DNA from: Marinobacterium arenosum
GTDB lineage: Bacteria; Pseudomonadota; Gammaproteobacteria; Pseudomonadales; Balneatricaceae
Assembly: GCF_019795155.1 (NCBI RefSeq)
Contig: NZ_JAILYN010000008.1
Coordinates: 1 to 64,000 of the forward strand
Direction: 5' to 3'
Length of the DNA: 64,000 nt
In this document: piece after piece, positions 37,031 to 48,544 of the stretch
How the letters are laid out: each line of letters begins with the position of its first letter
Position numbering within the stretch: the first letter of the stretch is position 1
Translations under genes and position numbers: made by a program
Notes under the pieces: generated by a model
Database searches by the model: none
Seen by the model: the letters and a program-made list of their open reading frames with translations, nothing else
What the model was told of the DNA's origin: nothing

Positions 37031-38107
37031 TCAGAGCTCGGCGGTTTGCAGCCGGCGGCGCAGCGCCTCGGCATCCAGCTGCTGGCCGATCAGCACCACC
37101 TTGGTCTGGCGCGGCTCGTCGGCCTGCCAGAGCCGGTCGAAGTAGCTGTCCAGCCGTTCGCCGACCGCCTGCACAACCTGGCGCATCGGCTTGCCGTTGA
37201 CCGCCGCGAACCCCTTGGCGCGGTAGATCGGTTGCTCGCGCAGCAGCTGCTGCAGGCTGTCGCGCAGCCGTTGTTCGTCCACCTCGCCGAGCGTCAGCGA
37301 CAGCGAATCGAAGTCGTCGTGGGCATGGCGGTGGTGGTGGCCGTGGGCGTGGTGGTGATCGTGATGGGTGTGCAGCGCATCGATCCGCTCCTCGCTGGCC
37401 GCCTGCAGGCCGATGATCAGCTCGCTGTCGATGGCACCGTTCTCGATATGGGCGATCTTCACCGACGGTTTCACCCGCTCGCGCACCAGCTGTTCCACCT
37501 GGCCGCGCTGCTCGCCGTCCAGCAGGTCGTTCTTGCTGACCAGCACCAGGTCGGCGGAGTCGATCTGGTCGTCCAGCAGTTCGCGCAGGCTCGGGTCGTG
37601 GTTCAGACTGTCGTCGGCCAGCCGCTGGGCCTGCACCCGCTGCGGATCGGCGGCATAACGACCGGCGGCCACCGCCGGGCCGTCGATTACCGTGATCACC
37701 GCATCGACGGTGCAGTGCGCTTTCACCTCCGGCCAGTTGAACGCCTGCACCAGCGGTTTCGGTAGCGCCAGCCCGGAGGTCTCGATCAGGATATGGTCCA
37801 GCTCGTCGCGGCGGGCGACCAGCTGCTGCATCACCGGCAGGAACTCCTCCTCGACGGTGCAGCAGATGCAGCCGTTGGCCAGCTCGTAGATCTTGCCGGC
37901 CTCGCCGTCGCCGGCGGCGGACGCTTCCGGGCAGTCCAGCGGGCAGGAGCGGATCAGCTCGGCGTCGATATCCAGCTCGCCGAACTCGTTGACGATCACC
38001 GCGATGCGCTTGCCCTGGGCCTGCTTCAGCAGGTTGGCCAGCAGGGTGGTTTTGCCGCTGCCGAGAAAGCCGGTGACGATGGTGGCGGGGACTTTATTCA
38101 GGTTCAT
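37031..38107 (-). CDS. cobW: CobW, G3E-family GTPase (metallochaperone)
   Basis: A 358-residue P-loop GTPase. Walker A is GFLGSGKTTLL (residues 12-22), the metal-binding CxCC motif is in NGCICCTVEEE (about 80-90), and the GTP-specificity NKxD equivalent is SKNDLL. A histidine-rich stretch near residues 247-262 (HTHHDHHHAHGHHH) probably binds metal. CobW proteins in B12 operons are thought to deliver Co2+ to CobN, which is encoded immediately downstream. Divergent from cobB across a 113-nt spacer. Confidence 0.93.
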   Translation of the reverse strand: MNLNKVPATIVTGFLGSGKTTLLANLLKQAQGKRIAVIVNEFGELDIDAELIRSCPLDCPEASAAGDGEAGKIYELANGCICCTVEEEFLPVMQQLVARRDELDHILIETSGLALPKPLVQAFNWPEVKAHCTVDAVITVIDGPAVAAGRYAADPQRVQAQRLADDSLNHDPSLRELLDDQIDSADLVLVSKNDLLDGEQRGQVEQLVRERVKPSVKIAHIENGAIDSELIIGLQAASEERIDALHTHHDHHHAHGHHHRHAHDDFDSLSLTLGEVDEQRLRDSLQQLLREQPIYRAKGFAAVNGKPMRQVVQAVGERLDSYFDRLWQADEPRQTKVVLIGQQLDAEALRRRLQTAEL

Positions 38108-38220
38108 GCTGTTGTTCCTTGTGCGTCGGCGCCGGGCCGATCGCCTGTCAAAATCGAATAAGTGACACTACAAAACGGTATACTGACGTTTTGCTTTTTA
38201 CCGATGAGGCGGCGAACCCG

Positions 38221-39540
38221 ATGACCAACCTGCACGCCCGTTGCCCGGCGCTGATGATCGGCGCGGCGGGCTCCGGCCAGGGCAAGACACTGCTGACCGC
38301 GGCGCTGGCCCGGCTGCACCGACGCGCCGGCCGCAAGGTGCAGGTGTTCAAGTGCGGGCCGGATTTTCTCGACGGTACCCTGCATCGCCAGGCCAGCGGC
38401 CAGCCGGTCTACAACCTCGACCTGTGGATGCTGGGGGAGGCCCAGTGCCGCCGCTTGCTGGCCGAGGCCGCCGCTGACAACGACCTGCTGCTGATCGAAG
38501 GGGTGATGGGGCTGTACGACGGCAACCCCAGCAGCGCCGATCTGGCCGCAACCTTCCAGCTGCCGCTGGCCGCAGTGATCGATGCCCAGGGGCTGGCGCA
38601 GACCTTCGCCGCGCTGGCCCACGGCCTGCACGGTTTCCGCGACGGGCTGAACTGGCACGGAGTGATCGCCAACCGGGTCGGCAGCGGCCACCATGTCGAG
38701 CTGCTGCAGCAATCGCTGAGCGGGGCCCTGCCATTGCTGGCGGCGCTGCCACGCGATGCCAGGCTGCAGCTGCCGGAGCGCCACCTGGGATTGGTCAACG
38801 CCGCCGAGCTGGCCGAGCTGGACGCCCAGCTGGATATCGCCGCCGAGTTGCTGGCGGACAGCCGGCTGGCGCAGCTGCCGCCGGCGGTCGATTTCCGCGC
38901 CGGCGCGCCGCTGGCCGATTTTGATGGCGGTCGGCCGCTGGCCGGCAAGACCATCGCCATCGCCGAGGACCTGGCGTTCAGCTTCATCTACCGCGCCAAC
39001 CGCCAGTGCCTGATACGGCTCGGCGCCGAGCTGGTCGGCTTTTCGCCGCTGGCCGACCAACCGCTGCCGGCGTGCGATGCGCTCTGGCTGCCGGGCGGTT
39101 ATCCCGAACTGCATGCCGCCCTGCTGAGCGGCAACCATCGCAGCCGCGACAGCATCCGCACGGCGGCGCAGGCCGGCCTGCCGATCCTCGCCGAGTGCGG
39201 CGGGCTGCTCTACCTGCTGGACAGCCTGCAGACCGCCGACGGCGAGGAATGGCCGATGTGCGGTCTGCTGCGGGGCCGGGCGGCGATGCAGCCCCGCTTC
39301 CAGGCGATCGGCTTGCAGCAACTCAGCCTGGACGGTCAGACACTGCGCGGCCACAGCTTCCACCACTCGCGCCTCGACACCGATCTGCCGCCGCTGGCGC
39401 ACTGCATCCGCCGGCGCAACGGCGCCGCCGGCGAGCCGATCTACCGGCACGGCGCAATCACCGCCTCCTACCTGCACGGCTACTTCGATTCGGCGCCGCA
39501 GCTGGTGGCCGACATCTTCAACGGCGAGCTGGCCGGCTAG
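38221..39540 (+). CDS. cobB: Cobyrinate a,c-diamide synthase
   Basis: A 439-residue glutamine amidotransferase (CobB/CbiA). Its N-terminal ATPase has GAAGSGQGKTLLTAALA and FKCGPDFLDGTLHRQASGQPVYNLD. The C-terminal glutaminase nucleophile is C326 in LAECGGLLYLLD. In the aerobic pathway it amidates side chains a and c of hydrogenobyrinate before cobalt insertion. The ATG at 38221 has GAGGCGG about 10 nt upstream and matches family N-termini. A TATACT -10-like hexamer is at 38179-38184. Convergent with cobO across 29 nt. Confidence 0.93.
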   Translation: MTNLHARCPALMIGAAGSGQGKTLLTAALARLHRRAGRKVQVFKCGPDFLDGTLHRQASGQPVYNLDLWMLGEAQCRRLLAEAAADNDLLLIEGVMGLYDGNPSSADLAATFQLPLAAVIDAQGLAQTFAALAHGLHGFRDGLNWHGVIANRVGSGHHVELLQQSLSGALPLLAALPRDARLQLPERHLGLVNAAELAELDAQLDIAAELLADSRLAQLPPAVDFRAGAPLADFDGGRPLAGKTIAIAEDLAFSFIYRANRQCLIRLGAELVGFSPLADQPLPACDALWLPGGYPELHAALLSGNHRSRDSIRTAAQAGLPILAECGGLLYLLDSLQTADGEEWPMCGLLRGRAAMQPRFQAIGLQQLSLDGQTLRGHSFHHSRLDTDLPPLAHCIRRRNGAAGEPIYRHGAITASYLHGYFDSAPQLVADIFNGELAG

Positions 39541-39569
39541 CCGGCTACTCGGCACCGTGGCGCAACTCA

Positions 39570-40193
39570 TTACCAGTCGATACCCGGCTGGGATTTGACC
39601 CCCTTGCGGAAGGCGTGGCCGTCGTCCTTGATGGTGCTGACGGTGTCGGCCACTGCCAGCAGCTCGTCGGCCATCACCCGGCCGGTCACCACCACGTTGA
39701 CCATCCGGTGGCGGTTGGCCAGCGCCTCGGCCACCTCGGCCGCATCCAGGTGGCCGTACTTGATCATGTAGCTCAGCTCGTCGAGCACGATCAGGTTGTA
39801 GTCCGGGTTCTGCAACATCGGCAGGGTCAGCTGCCAGGCCTGGCGGGCGGCTTCGCGGTCCTTGTCGAGGTCCTGGGTCTCCCAGCTGAAGCCGTGGCCC
39901 ATCACGTGGAAATCGACCTGCGGCAGTTCGCTGAAGAACTTGTATTCGCCGGTGCTGCCGCGCCCCTTGATGAACTGCACCACCGCGCAGCGCTGGCCGT
40001 GGCCCAGCGCTCGCGCCAGCATGCCGAACGCCGAGCTGCTCTTGCCCTTGCCGTTGCCGCGCAGCAGCAGCAGTACGCCGCGCTCCTCGGTGGCGGAGGC
40101 GATCCGCGCATCGACGATCTCTTTCTTTTTCTTCTGCCGTTTCAGGTAGCGCTCTTCACGCGCTTCGGGGCTGTCGTATTCCTGGTCACTCAT
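39570..40193 (-). CDS. cobO: Cob(I)yrinic acid a,c-diamide adenosyltransferase
   Basis: A 207-residue CobA/CobO/BtuR-type adenosyltransferase that moves the 5'-deoxyadenosyl group from ATP to Co(I) corrinoids. The P-loop is RGNGKGKSSSAFG near residues 45-57, followed by VVQFIKG and VLDELSYMIKYG. The basic N-terminus is usual for the family. Its start overlaps the end of the VWA frame by 8 nt, placing it last in the riboswitch-controlled cbtB-cbtA-chlI/chlD-cobO operon. Confidence 0.95.
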   Translation of the reverse strand: MSDQEYDSPEAREERYLKRQKKKKEIVDARIASATEERGVLLLLRGNGKGKSSSAFGMLARALGHGQRCAVVQFIKGRGSTGEYKFFSELPQVDFHVMGHGFSWETQDLDKDREAARQAWQLTLPMLQNPDYNLIVLDELSYMIKYGHLDAAEVAEALANRHRMVNVVVTGRVMADELLAVADTVSTIKDDGHAFRKGVKSQPGIDW

Positions 40194-40926
40194 TCTCTGT
40201 CTCCTGATTGTCTGTGGCGCCGGTCGCCGTTTGCAGGCTGTCGATATGCCGGTAGTCGGCGCCCAGCCGCGCGGCCAGCGTTCGGCAGCGGCCCAGCCGC
40301 ACCGGCTGGCATTCGGTGTCGATGACCAATAGCGGCGCTTCGGGCGGCTGCAGCTGGTCCAGTGCCCGGCTGCGGCCGTCGCTCAGCAGGTAAAGTTGTA
40401 TCTCGCAGCCCGGCTGGCGGGCGCGGGCCTGGCGGATAAACCGCTGCGCCTGGTTCATCGCCTCGGCCAGCGGGGTGCCGCCGCCGGCGCCGATCCGTTG
40501 CAGCAGCGGTGCCAGTCGTTTCGGCGCCCGCTGCAGTTTCAGCCGCCGCTCGACCCGCTCGCCGGCGAAGCTGAACAGCGTCAGCTGTTCGCGCTGCAGG
40601 TAGCAGTGCCGGCTCAGCTCGGCGATCACCCCCTTGGCCAGCGGCAGGCTGGCGGCGGCCGAGCCGGAGCTGTCCAGCAACAGCAGGTGCAGCCGCTGCG
40701 GCGCCGGGCGCTGACGCCGTTTCTTCAATTGCACCAGTTGTCGCTGGCGCAGGTTTTCAGCGGCCGACAAGGTCGCCGGCCAATCAATCCTTTTAATATC
40801 GCCAACTCTGTCGCCGCATTGCCGGCTCGGGCTTCCGCTGCGGCTACGACTTGCCCGGCCGTTACCGGCCGCCGGGCTCAGCGCTTTTTTGCCGCACGGG
40901 CCTCCCGCTGCCATTGCGGTTGCCAC
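40186..40926 (-). CDS. chlD: VWA-domain part of cobaltochelatase subunit ChlD (-1 frame extension)
   Basis: This frame encodes the von Willebrand A half of a ChlD/BchD-type subunit. A MIDAS-like motif is in LLLLDSSGSAAAS (DxSxS), followed by GAGGGTPLAEAM and LLSDGR, as in chelatase D subunits. It overlaps the ATPase frame by 49 nt. ATGs at 40926 and 40914 exist but have no SD, and the residues before IKRIDWPATL look like a linker. The better reading is that the frame is entered by -1 frameshifting at 40884-40890, giving an ATPase-linker-VWA protein of about 604 residues. The extent listed is the open frame, not a proven start. Confidence 0.8.
   Translation of the reverse strand: MATAMAAGGPCGKKALSPAAGNGRASRSRSGSPSRQCGDRVGDIKRIDWPATLSAAENLRQRQLVQLKKRRQRPAPQRLHLLLLDSSGSAAASLPLAKGVIAELSRHCYLQREQLTLFSFAGERVERRLKLQRAPKRLAPLLQRIGAGGGTPLAEAMNQAQRFIRQARARQPGCEIQLYLLSDGRSRALDQLQPPEAPLLVIDTECQPVRLGRCRTLAARLGADYRHIDSLQTATGATDNQETENE
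40853..40906 (-). promoter_or_regulatory. Programmed -1 ribosomal frameshift signal in chlI/chlD
   Basis: On the minus strand: SD-like GGGAGG (40906-40901), a 10-nt spacer, the slippery heptamer A_AAA_AAG in zero-frame phase (40890-40884), CGC and the zero-frame stop TGA (40880-40878), then a 7-bp stem GCCCGGC/GCCGGGC (40877-40871 with 40859-40853) with an 11-nt loop. Slipping back one base puts ribosomes exactly in the VWA frame (AAA AAA GCG). Spacing equals that of the dnaX signal. Frameshifting in chlD-type genes of cobaltochelatase has been described by Antonov and colleagues, as I recall. Confidence 0.88.
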
Positions 40927-41999
40927 TGCGGTCGCTGGCCGGTTTGCTGCGGAGCAGCGGCGGGCTCGGCCGGCAGTGCGCCCCAGTCGCCTGCGCTCTG
41001 CTGTTGACTGCCGTTGCTCGGCGGAGGGTTGCTGTCGCCGCTATCGGGCGAGCTATCCGGCGCAGCATCCGCTGAGGGCGGTTGCTGCGGTTTTGGCGGC
41101 ACCGGCTGATCCGTCGACTGGCGGCGGTGGGCCAACACCAGCTCGCTGACCGCCTCGATATGGCTTTCGTCAACCTGCACTGCGCCGGCCAGCGCGGCGG
41201 CGGCGCGGGCGGCCCGCCACAGGCAGATATCGGCGCGCAGGCCGTCCACCCCGGCCTCGGCGCAGCGCTCGGCGATCAGCCGCCGGTTGTCGCTATCCAC
41301 CGCCACCTCCGGCAACAGCACCGAGGCCCGCCGCAGCTGATCGCGCAGCTGTTGTTGCTGATCTTGGTAGACAGCGCAGAACCCGGCCGGATCGTCGTCG
41401 AAGGCGATCCGCCGTTCGGTGGCTTCCAGTCGCTGCTCGATACTCAGTGGGCCGCCGCTGTCGACGAACAGGCCGAAGCGGTCCAGCAGTTGCGGGCGCA
41501 GCTCGCCCTCGTCCGGGTTCATGGTGCCGATCAACACGAAGCGGGCCGGGTGGCTGTGGCTGATGCCGTCGCGCTCGACATGGTTGATGCCGCTGGCACT
41601 GGCGTCCAGCAGCAGATCGACCAGCCCGTCGGCCAGCAGGTTGACCTCGTCGACGTAGAGCAGACCGCCGTCGGCGCGGGCCAGCAGACCGGGGCTGAAC
41701 TGCAGCCGCTGTTCGGTCAGCGCCTGGTCGAAATCCAGCGAGCCGGTCAGTTTTTCCTCGCTGCAGCCCAGCGGCAGGTTGACGAACGGTCTTGTGCGTT
41801 CGCTCTTAGCCGCGTCAGGCTGATCGAGCAGATCGCCCAAGGCGCGGGCCAGGGTGGATTTGGCCGCGCCGCGTGGGCCGCTGATCAGCACGCCGCCGAT
41901 CTTCGGATCGACCGCACAGAGCAACAGCGCCTGCTTGAGGTGCGGCTGACCAACGATGGCGCTGAACGGAAAGGTCGGCTGGCTATGGGTATTGGTCAT
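40878..41999 (-). CDS. chlI: ChlI/BchI-like AAA+ ATPase of cobaltochelatase (zero-frame product)
   Basis: A 373-residue AAA+ ATPase. Walker A is GPRGAAKSTLARAL near residues 40-48, Walker B is GGLLYVDEVNLL and sensor 1 lies in FVLIGTMNPDEGELRPQLLDRF. A Pro/Gln/Ser-rich linker follows residue 300, typical of the region joining ATPase and VWA halves in ChlD proteins rather than of a free ChlI. The frame ends just after a slippery heptamer. It would energise CobN-dependent cobalt insertion, replacing CobS. It starts 16 nt after cbtA. Confidence 0.9.
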   Translation of the reverse strand: MTNTHSQPTFPFSAIVGQPHLKQALLLCAVDPKIGGVLISGPRGAAKSTLARALGDLLDQPDAAKSERTRPFVNLPLGCSEEKLTGSLDFDQALTEQRLQFSPGLLARADGGLLYVDEVNLLADGLVDLLLDASASGINHVERDGISHSHPARFVLIGTMNPDEGELRPQLLDRFGLFVDSGGPLSIEQRLEATERRIAFDDDPAGFCAVYQDQQQQLRDQLRRASVLLPEVAVDSDNRRLIAERCAEAGVDGLRADICLWRAARAAAALAGAVQVDESHIEAVSELVLAHRRQSTDQPVPPKPQQPPSADAAPDSSPDSGDSNPPPSNGSQQQSAGDWGALPAEPAAAPQQTGQRPQWQPQWQREARAAKKR

Positions 42000-42015
42000 G
42001 CCGCGCCCCGACCGC

Positions 42016-42744
42016 TCAGTATTGTTGCGGTTTGATATAGAACTTCACCGCCAGCGCGCTAAGCAGCGCCAGTGCCAGCCAGAACAGCAGATGGCTGATC
42101 GTGGTGGCGGTGATGAACTGGCTGTGCAGGCCGTGCAGCACCGTTACCGCGCTGTCCGGCTGACCGGGGAAACCGTGTTCCGCCGGCTGCGGCGCGCCCA
42201 GCAGGTGCGGCAGCGCCAGCAACGGCAGGGCGATCGTCTTGAGCGCCCCTGGAGCGAAAGCGGCGCAGGCCAGGCCGGCGCCGGTCAGTGCCACGGTCAG
42301 CAGCCACCAGAGCTGACGGCCATCCAGTTCGGCGGCCGCCATGCCGGGCAGTTCCGGTTCCAGCCCCAGAGTCGGGGCGCCGAAGAAGGTAATGAAACCG
42401 GCCAGCCCCCACAGCAGTCCCTGCTTGAGCTGCTGGTGGCGGCGGGCGCTCATCGCGCTGACCAGCACCATGGCGAAGCCGATCGCCAGCAGGCTGCTGG
42501 TCAGGTAGGTGTAGCCGCTGCGCTCGACGCCATCCGCTGGTCCCCAGGCTTCGTCGTTGCCGTGGCTATGACTGTGTCCGGCGGCTTCGCCATGATGATG
42601 CTTGGTCGGTGCCGCTTCGGGCAGCTCGAAAACCTCGGCTTCGATGATCAGCGGGGTGACCGCGAAATGTTGCAGGCTGGCCAGCAGCAGGCCGGCCAGG
42701 ATGCCCACGGCCAGCGCCGCGGTAATGGTGCGTCGAAAAAGCAT
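42016..42744 (-). CDS. cbtA: Cobalt transporter subunit CbtA
   Basis: A 242-residue membrane protein with about six hydrophobic helices, starting FRRTITAALAVGILAGLLLASLQHF. A histidine-rich loop after the first helix (TKHHHGEAAGHSHSHG, residues about 47-62) probably collects metal. CbtA is a predicted cobalt transporter known from B12-riboswitch-controlled loci. It lies 51 nt downstream of cbtB and 16 nt upstream of chlI. A His near the C-terminal helices (TTISHLLFW) is typical. Confidence 0.9.
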   Translation of the reverse strand: MLFRRTITAALAVGILAGLLLASLQHFAVTPLIIEAEVFELPEAAPTKHHHGEAAGHSHSHGNDEAWGPADGVERSGYTYLTSSLLAIGFAMVLVSAMSARRHQQLKQGLLWGLAGFITFFGAPTLGLEPELPGMAAAELDGRQLWWLLTVALTGAGLACAAFAPGALKTIALPLLALPHLLGAPQPAEHGFPGQPDSAVTVLHGLHSQFITATTISHLLFWLALALLSALAVKFYIKPQQY

Positions 42745-42795
42745 GGTTTTGTCCTGTTGATCAGGTGGCTGCGGCCAATCCGGCCGTCACCGGGT

Positions 42796-42981
42796 TCAGT
42801 GGCAGGGGAAGGCCGCGCTGTGGCGTGTATCGTGGGCGGCGTTATGCACCGCATCCATCGGCAGCATGCCGACAGCCAGCACGATAAACAGGCCGAGCGC
42901 CGCACTGGCGATCAACTGGAACGAGGAAGAAAGACGGCGCGCTTCGCTGGCGCTGCTGCCTTGGGAGGTAGCGACTGACAT
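42796..42981 (-). CDS. cbtB: Cobalt transporter small subunit CbtB
   Basis: A 61-residue protein with one membrane helix (residues about 22-42) and a C-terminal histidine motif HNAAHDTRHSAAFPCH, characteristic of CbtB. The ATG at 42981 is preceded by AGAGGAGA, a good SD. It is the first gene behind the cobalamin riboswitch. CbtB works with CbtA in predicted cobalt uptake; the mechanism is inferred in the family, not demonstrated here. Confidence 0.92.
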   Translation of the reverse strand: MSVATSQGSSASEARRLSSSFQLIASAALGLFIVLAVGMLPMDAVHNAAHDTRHSAAFPCH

Positions 42982-43054
42982 GAATAGATCTCCTCTGTGC
43001 CCACCCGCACATGCAAGGATTAAATTTCGGCCGGCTTGTCTAGCGGACGCGGCC

Positions 43055-43195
43055 ACGTCTGTCGGGCTGGTATCGGACTTCGTACCGGCGCTAGCCGGTC
43101 ATTCACCGTTGCGGGGGCAGTGCAGGATTAGCGCTGGGCGCACCTGCTTCCCAATTAAGTCAGAGCTGGAACAATGGAGCCCTGACACCCGAACG
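43055..43195 (-). promoter_or_regulatory. Cobalamin riboswitch
   Basis: Read on the minus strand this region contains the conserved parts in order: GGTGTCAGGG, TTGGGAAGCAGGTG, AATCCTGCACTGCCCCCGC followed by AACGGTGA, and the B12 box AGTCCGATACCAGCCCG. It lies about 75 nt upstream of cbtB. The riboswitch family represses uptake and synthesis genes when adenosylcobalamin is plentiful. No T-tailed terminator is visible between aptamer and cbtB, so control of translation initiation is likely. Ends are approximate. Confidence 0.93.
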
Positions 43196-43325
43196 AGCGG
43201 ATGGTAGCAGGGCGATTGTCATTCGCAAAGGAGTATTGCTCGCGTTCACTTGAACAGTATTAATCGCTGGCTGAATAATTTGCCGGTTGGCGACGGTTCA
43301 AGCGCTGCCGGATAAATGGCACACT

Positions 43326-43371
43326 GCCGCCGGTTTTTTTGAGGCCCGGTTTTTTTAGGCCCGGTTTTTTT
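43326..43371. repeat. Three tandem GGCCCGG-T7 units
   Basis: Units end at 43340, 43356 and 43371, each a GC block (GCCGCCGG, GGCCCGG, GGCCCGG) followed by exactly seven T. They lie between the cobalamin riboswitch and cbiB. No stem precedes the T runs, so they are not ordinary terminators. The rest of 43196-43486 holds nothing I can name. Confidence 0.7.
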
Positions 43372-43486
43372 AAGGGGCGATTTTTGCGGCCCGGCTGCTG
43401 GACGCTCAAGCCGCTGCGTATCGCATCGATAATGAATGCCCGCGCGCACCGGCCAATGGCTAGAAATGGATAGATAGGAACGGATA

Positions 43487-44427
43487 TTGCTGCCGATTGA
43501 ACTGCTACTGCCAACCCTGCTGCTCGGCGTCTTGCTGGACCGCTGGCTGGGCGAGCCGCGCCGTTGGCACTGGCTGGTCGGTTTCGGCCGGCTGGCCGGC
43601 TGGCTGGAATCTCGGCTCAATCGTGGCGGCGGTCGGTTGATCGGCGTGCTGACGTTGTTATTGGCGGTATTGCCGTTGCCGGTGCTGCTGCTCTGGCTGC
43701 ACCTGCAGTGGGCCGGGCAGCCGTGGCTGCAGGCGCTGCTGGCGGCCGGTTGCCTCTACCTGGCGTTGGGTGGCCGCTCGCTGGTGGAACATGCCGAAGC
43801 GGTGGCCGTGCCGTTGCACCGGGGCGATCTGGCGGCGGCGCGCAAACGGGTCGGCTGGATCGTCAGCCGCGAAACCGCATCGATGGACGAGCGCCAGGTC
43901 AGCATCGCCACCGTGGAGTCGGTGCTGGAAAATGGCAACGATGCGCTGTTCGCGGCCCTGTTCTGGTGCCTGATCGGCGGAGCGCCGGCGGTGATCCTGT
44001 TCCGGCTGGTCAATACGCTGGATGCGATGTGGGGCTACAAGACCGAGCGCTACCACCGCTTCGGCTGGGCGGCGGCGCGGCTGGACGACCTGCTCGGCTG
44101 GCTGCCGGCCCGGCTGACCGCGCTGAGCTATGCGCTGGCCGGCGATACCCGCACGGCGTTGCGCTGCTGGCGCGATCAGGCCGCGGCCTGCGCCAGCCCC
44201 AACGGCGGCCCGGTGATGTGCGCCGGCGCCGGCGCGCTGAATGCACAGCTTGGTGGCACGGTGATCTATCACGGCAAGGCGGTGGAAAAACCGCCGATGG
44301 GCAGCGGCCGCTGGGCCGATGGCGCGGCGATCGACGGGGCGATCCGGCTGCTGCGGCGTAGCCTGGTGCTTTGGCTTGTAGCGGTGGCGTTGTTCAGTCT
44401 GCCGTGGCTCTCCGGGGGGACGCTCTG

Positions 44428-44428
<1 letters not shown>
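43487..44428 (+). CDS. cbiB: Adenosylcobinamide-phosphate synthase CbiB
   Basis: A 313-residue membrane enzyme that attaches the aminopropanol arm to cobyric acid. Family marks are LLDRWLGEPRRWHWLVGFGRLAGWLE at the start, SRETASMDERQVSIATVESVLENGNDALFAALFW in the middle and AGALNAQLGG near the end. The only sensible start is TTG at 43487 with AGGAACGG upstream, because no ATG or GTG occurs in frame before the conserved start. The stop overlaps the next gene's ATG by one base. Confidence 0.93.
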
Positions 44429-47861
<3,433 letters not shown>

Positions 47862-47881
47862 CACCCGCAGGGAGGATAGGG

Positions 47882-48544
47882 GTGACTGAATTCAACGAGG
47901 TAATGGTGGATCTGCTGCGCCACGGCCAGCCCGAGGGCGGCAACCGGTTCCGTGGCAGCCTGGACGATCCACTCAGCGAAAACGGCTGGCAGCAGATGCA
48001 GGCCAGCGTCGGCGACTACCGCCAGTGGGACCGGGTGATCAGCTCGCCGTTGCGCCGCTGCCAGGATTTTGCCGCTACCGTCGCCGAACAGCTGGAGGTG
48101 CCGCTCTGCCTGCATGATGACCTGCGCGAACTGCACTTCGGTCAGTGGGAGGGGCTGACCGCCGCCGAGATCATCGCCCGCTTTCCGGGCCAGCTGGAAG
48201 CCTTCTGGCAGGACCCGGTCAGCCACTGCGCCCCCGGCGGAGAGGGGCTGCGAGAGTTCCGCGACCGCACCTGGAATGCCTGGCAGACGCTGCTGGAGCA
48301 GCACCGCGGCGAGCATCTGCTGGTGATCTGCCACGGCGGGGTGATCCGTACCATCCTCGGCCGTCTGCTGGGGATGCCGCTGAGCGCGATGCTGCGGATG
48401 GAGGTGCCCTATGCCGGCCTCAGCCGGGTGCGGATCAGCCGCTTTCATGATCAGGAGGGCAATCCGCAGGTGGGCCAGAACCTGGTCTGGCTGAACGGCT
48501 CGCTGGCGATTGCCGACCAGCTGGTGGAAGGCAATCCGCGATGA
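47882..48544 (+). CDS. cobC: Alpha-ribazole phosphatase, histidine phosphatase family
   Basis: A 220-residue phosphoglycerate-mutase-like phosphatase. The catalytic RHG motif is in VDLLRHGQPEGG (residues 9-20), the second histidine in HLLVICHGGVIRT and the acid in LRELHFGQWEG. It removes phosphate from alpha-ribazole phosphate or from adenosylcobalamin phosphate. The start is GTG at 47882, with GGGAGG 8 nt upstream; an ATG seven codons later would also preserve the RHG motif. The stop overlaps cobS (ATGA). Confidence 0.9.
   Translation: MTEFNEVMVDLLRHGQPEGGNRFRGSLDDPLSENGWQQMQASVGDYRQWDRVISSPLRRCQDFAATVAEQLEVPLCLHDDLRELHFGQWEGLTAAEIIARFPGQLEAFWQDPVSHCAPGGEGLREFRDRTWNAWQTLLEQHRGEHLLVICHGGVIRTILGRLLGMPLSAMLRMEVPYAGLSRVRISRFHDQEGNPQVGQNLVWLNGSLAIADQLVEGNPR

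Noticed and set aside
38108-38220. Second cobalamin riboswitch in the cobW-cobB spacer
   Set aside because: No B12 box or CCCCCGCAACGG-type core is present; the same holds for the bluB-cobU spacer at 46150-46248.
40914-40926. Separate start codons for the VWA protein
   Set aside because: Neither ATG has an SD, and the frameshift signal nearby accounts for entry into this frame more simply. Independent initiation is not excluded.
43326-43371. Triple intrinsic terminator
   Set aside because: The T7 runs have no preceding stem-loops on either strand.
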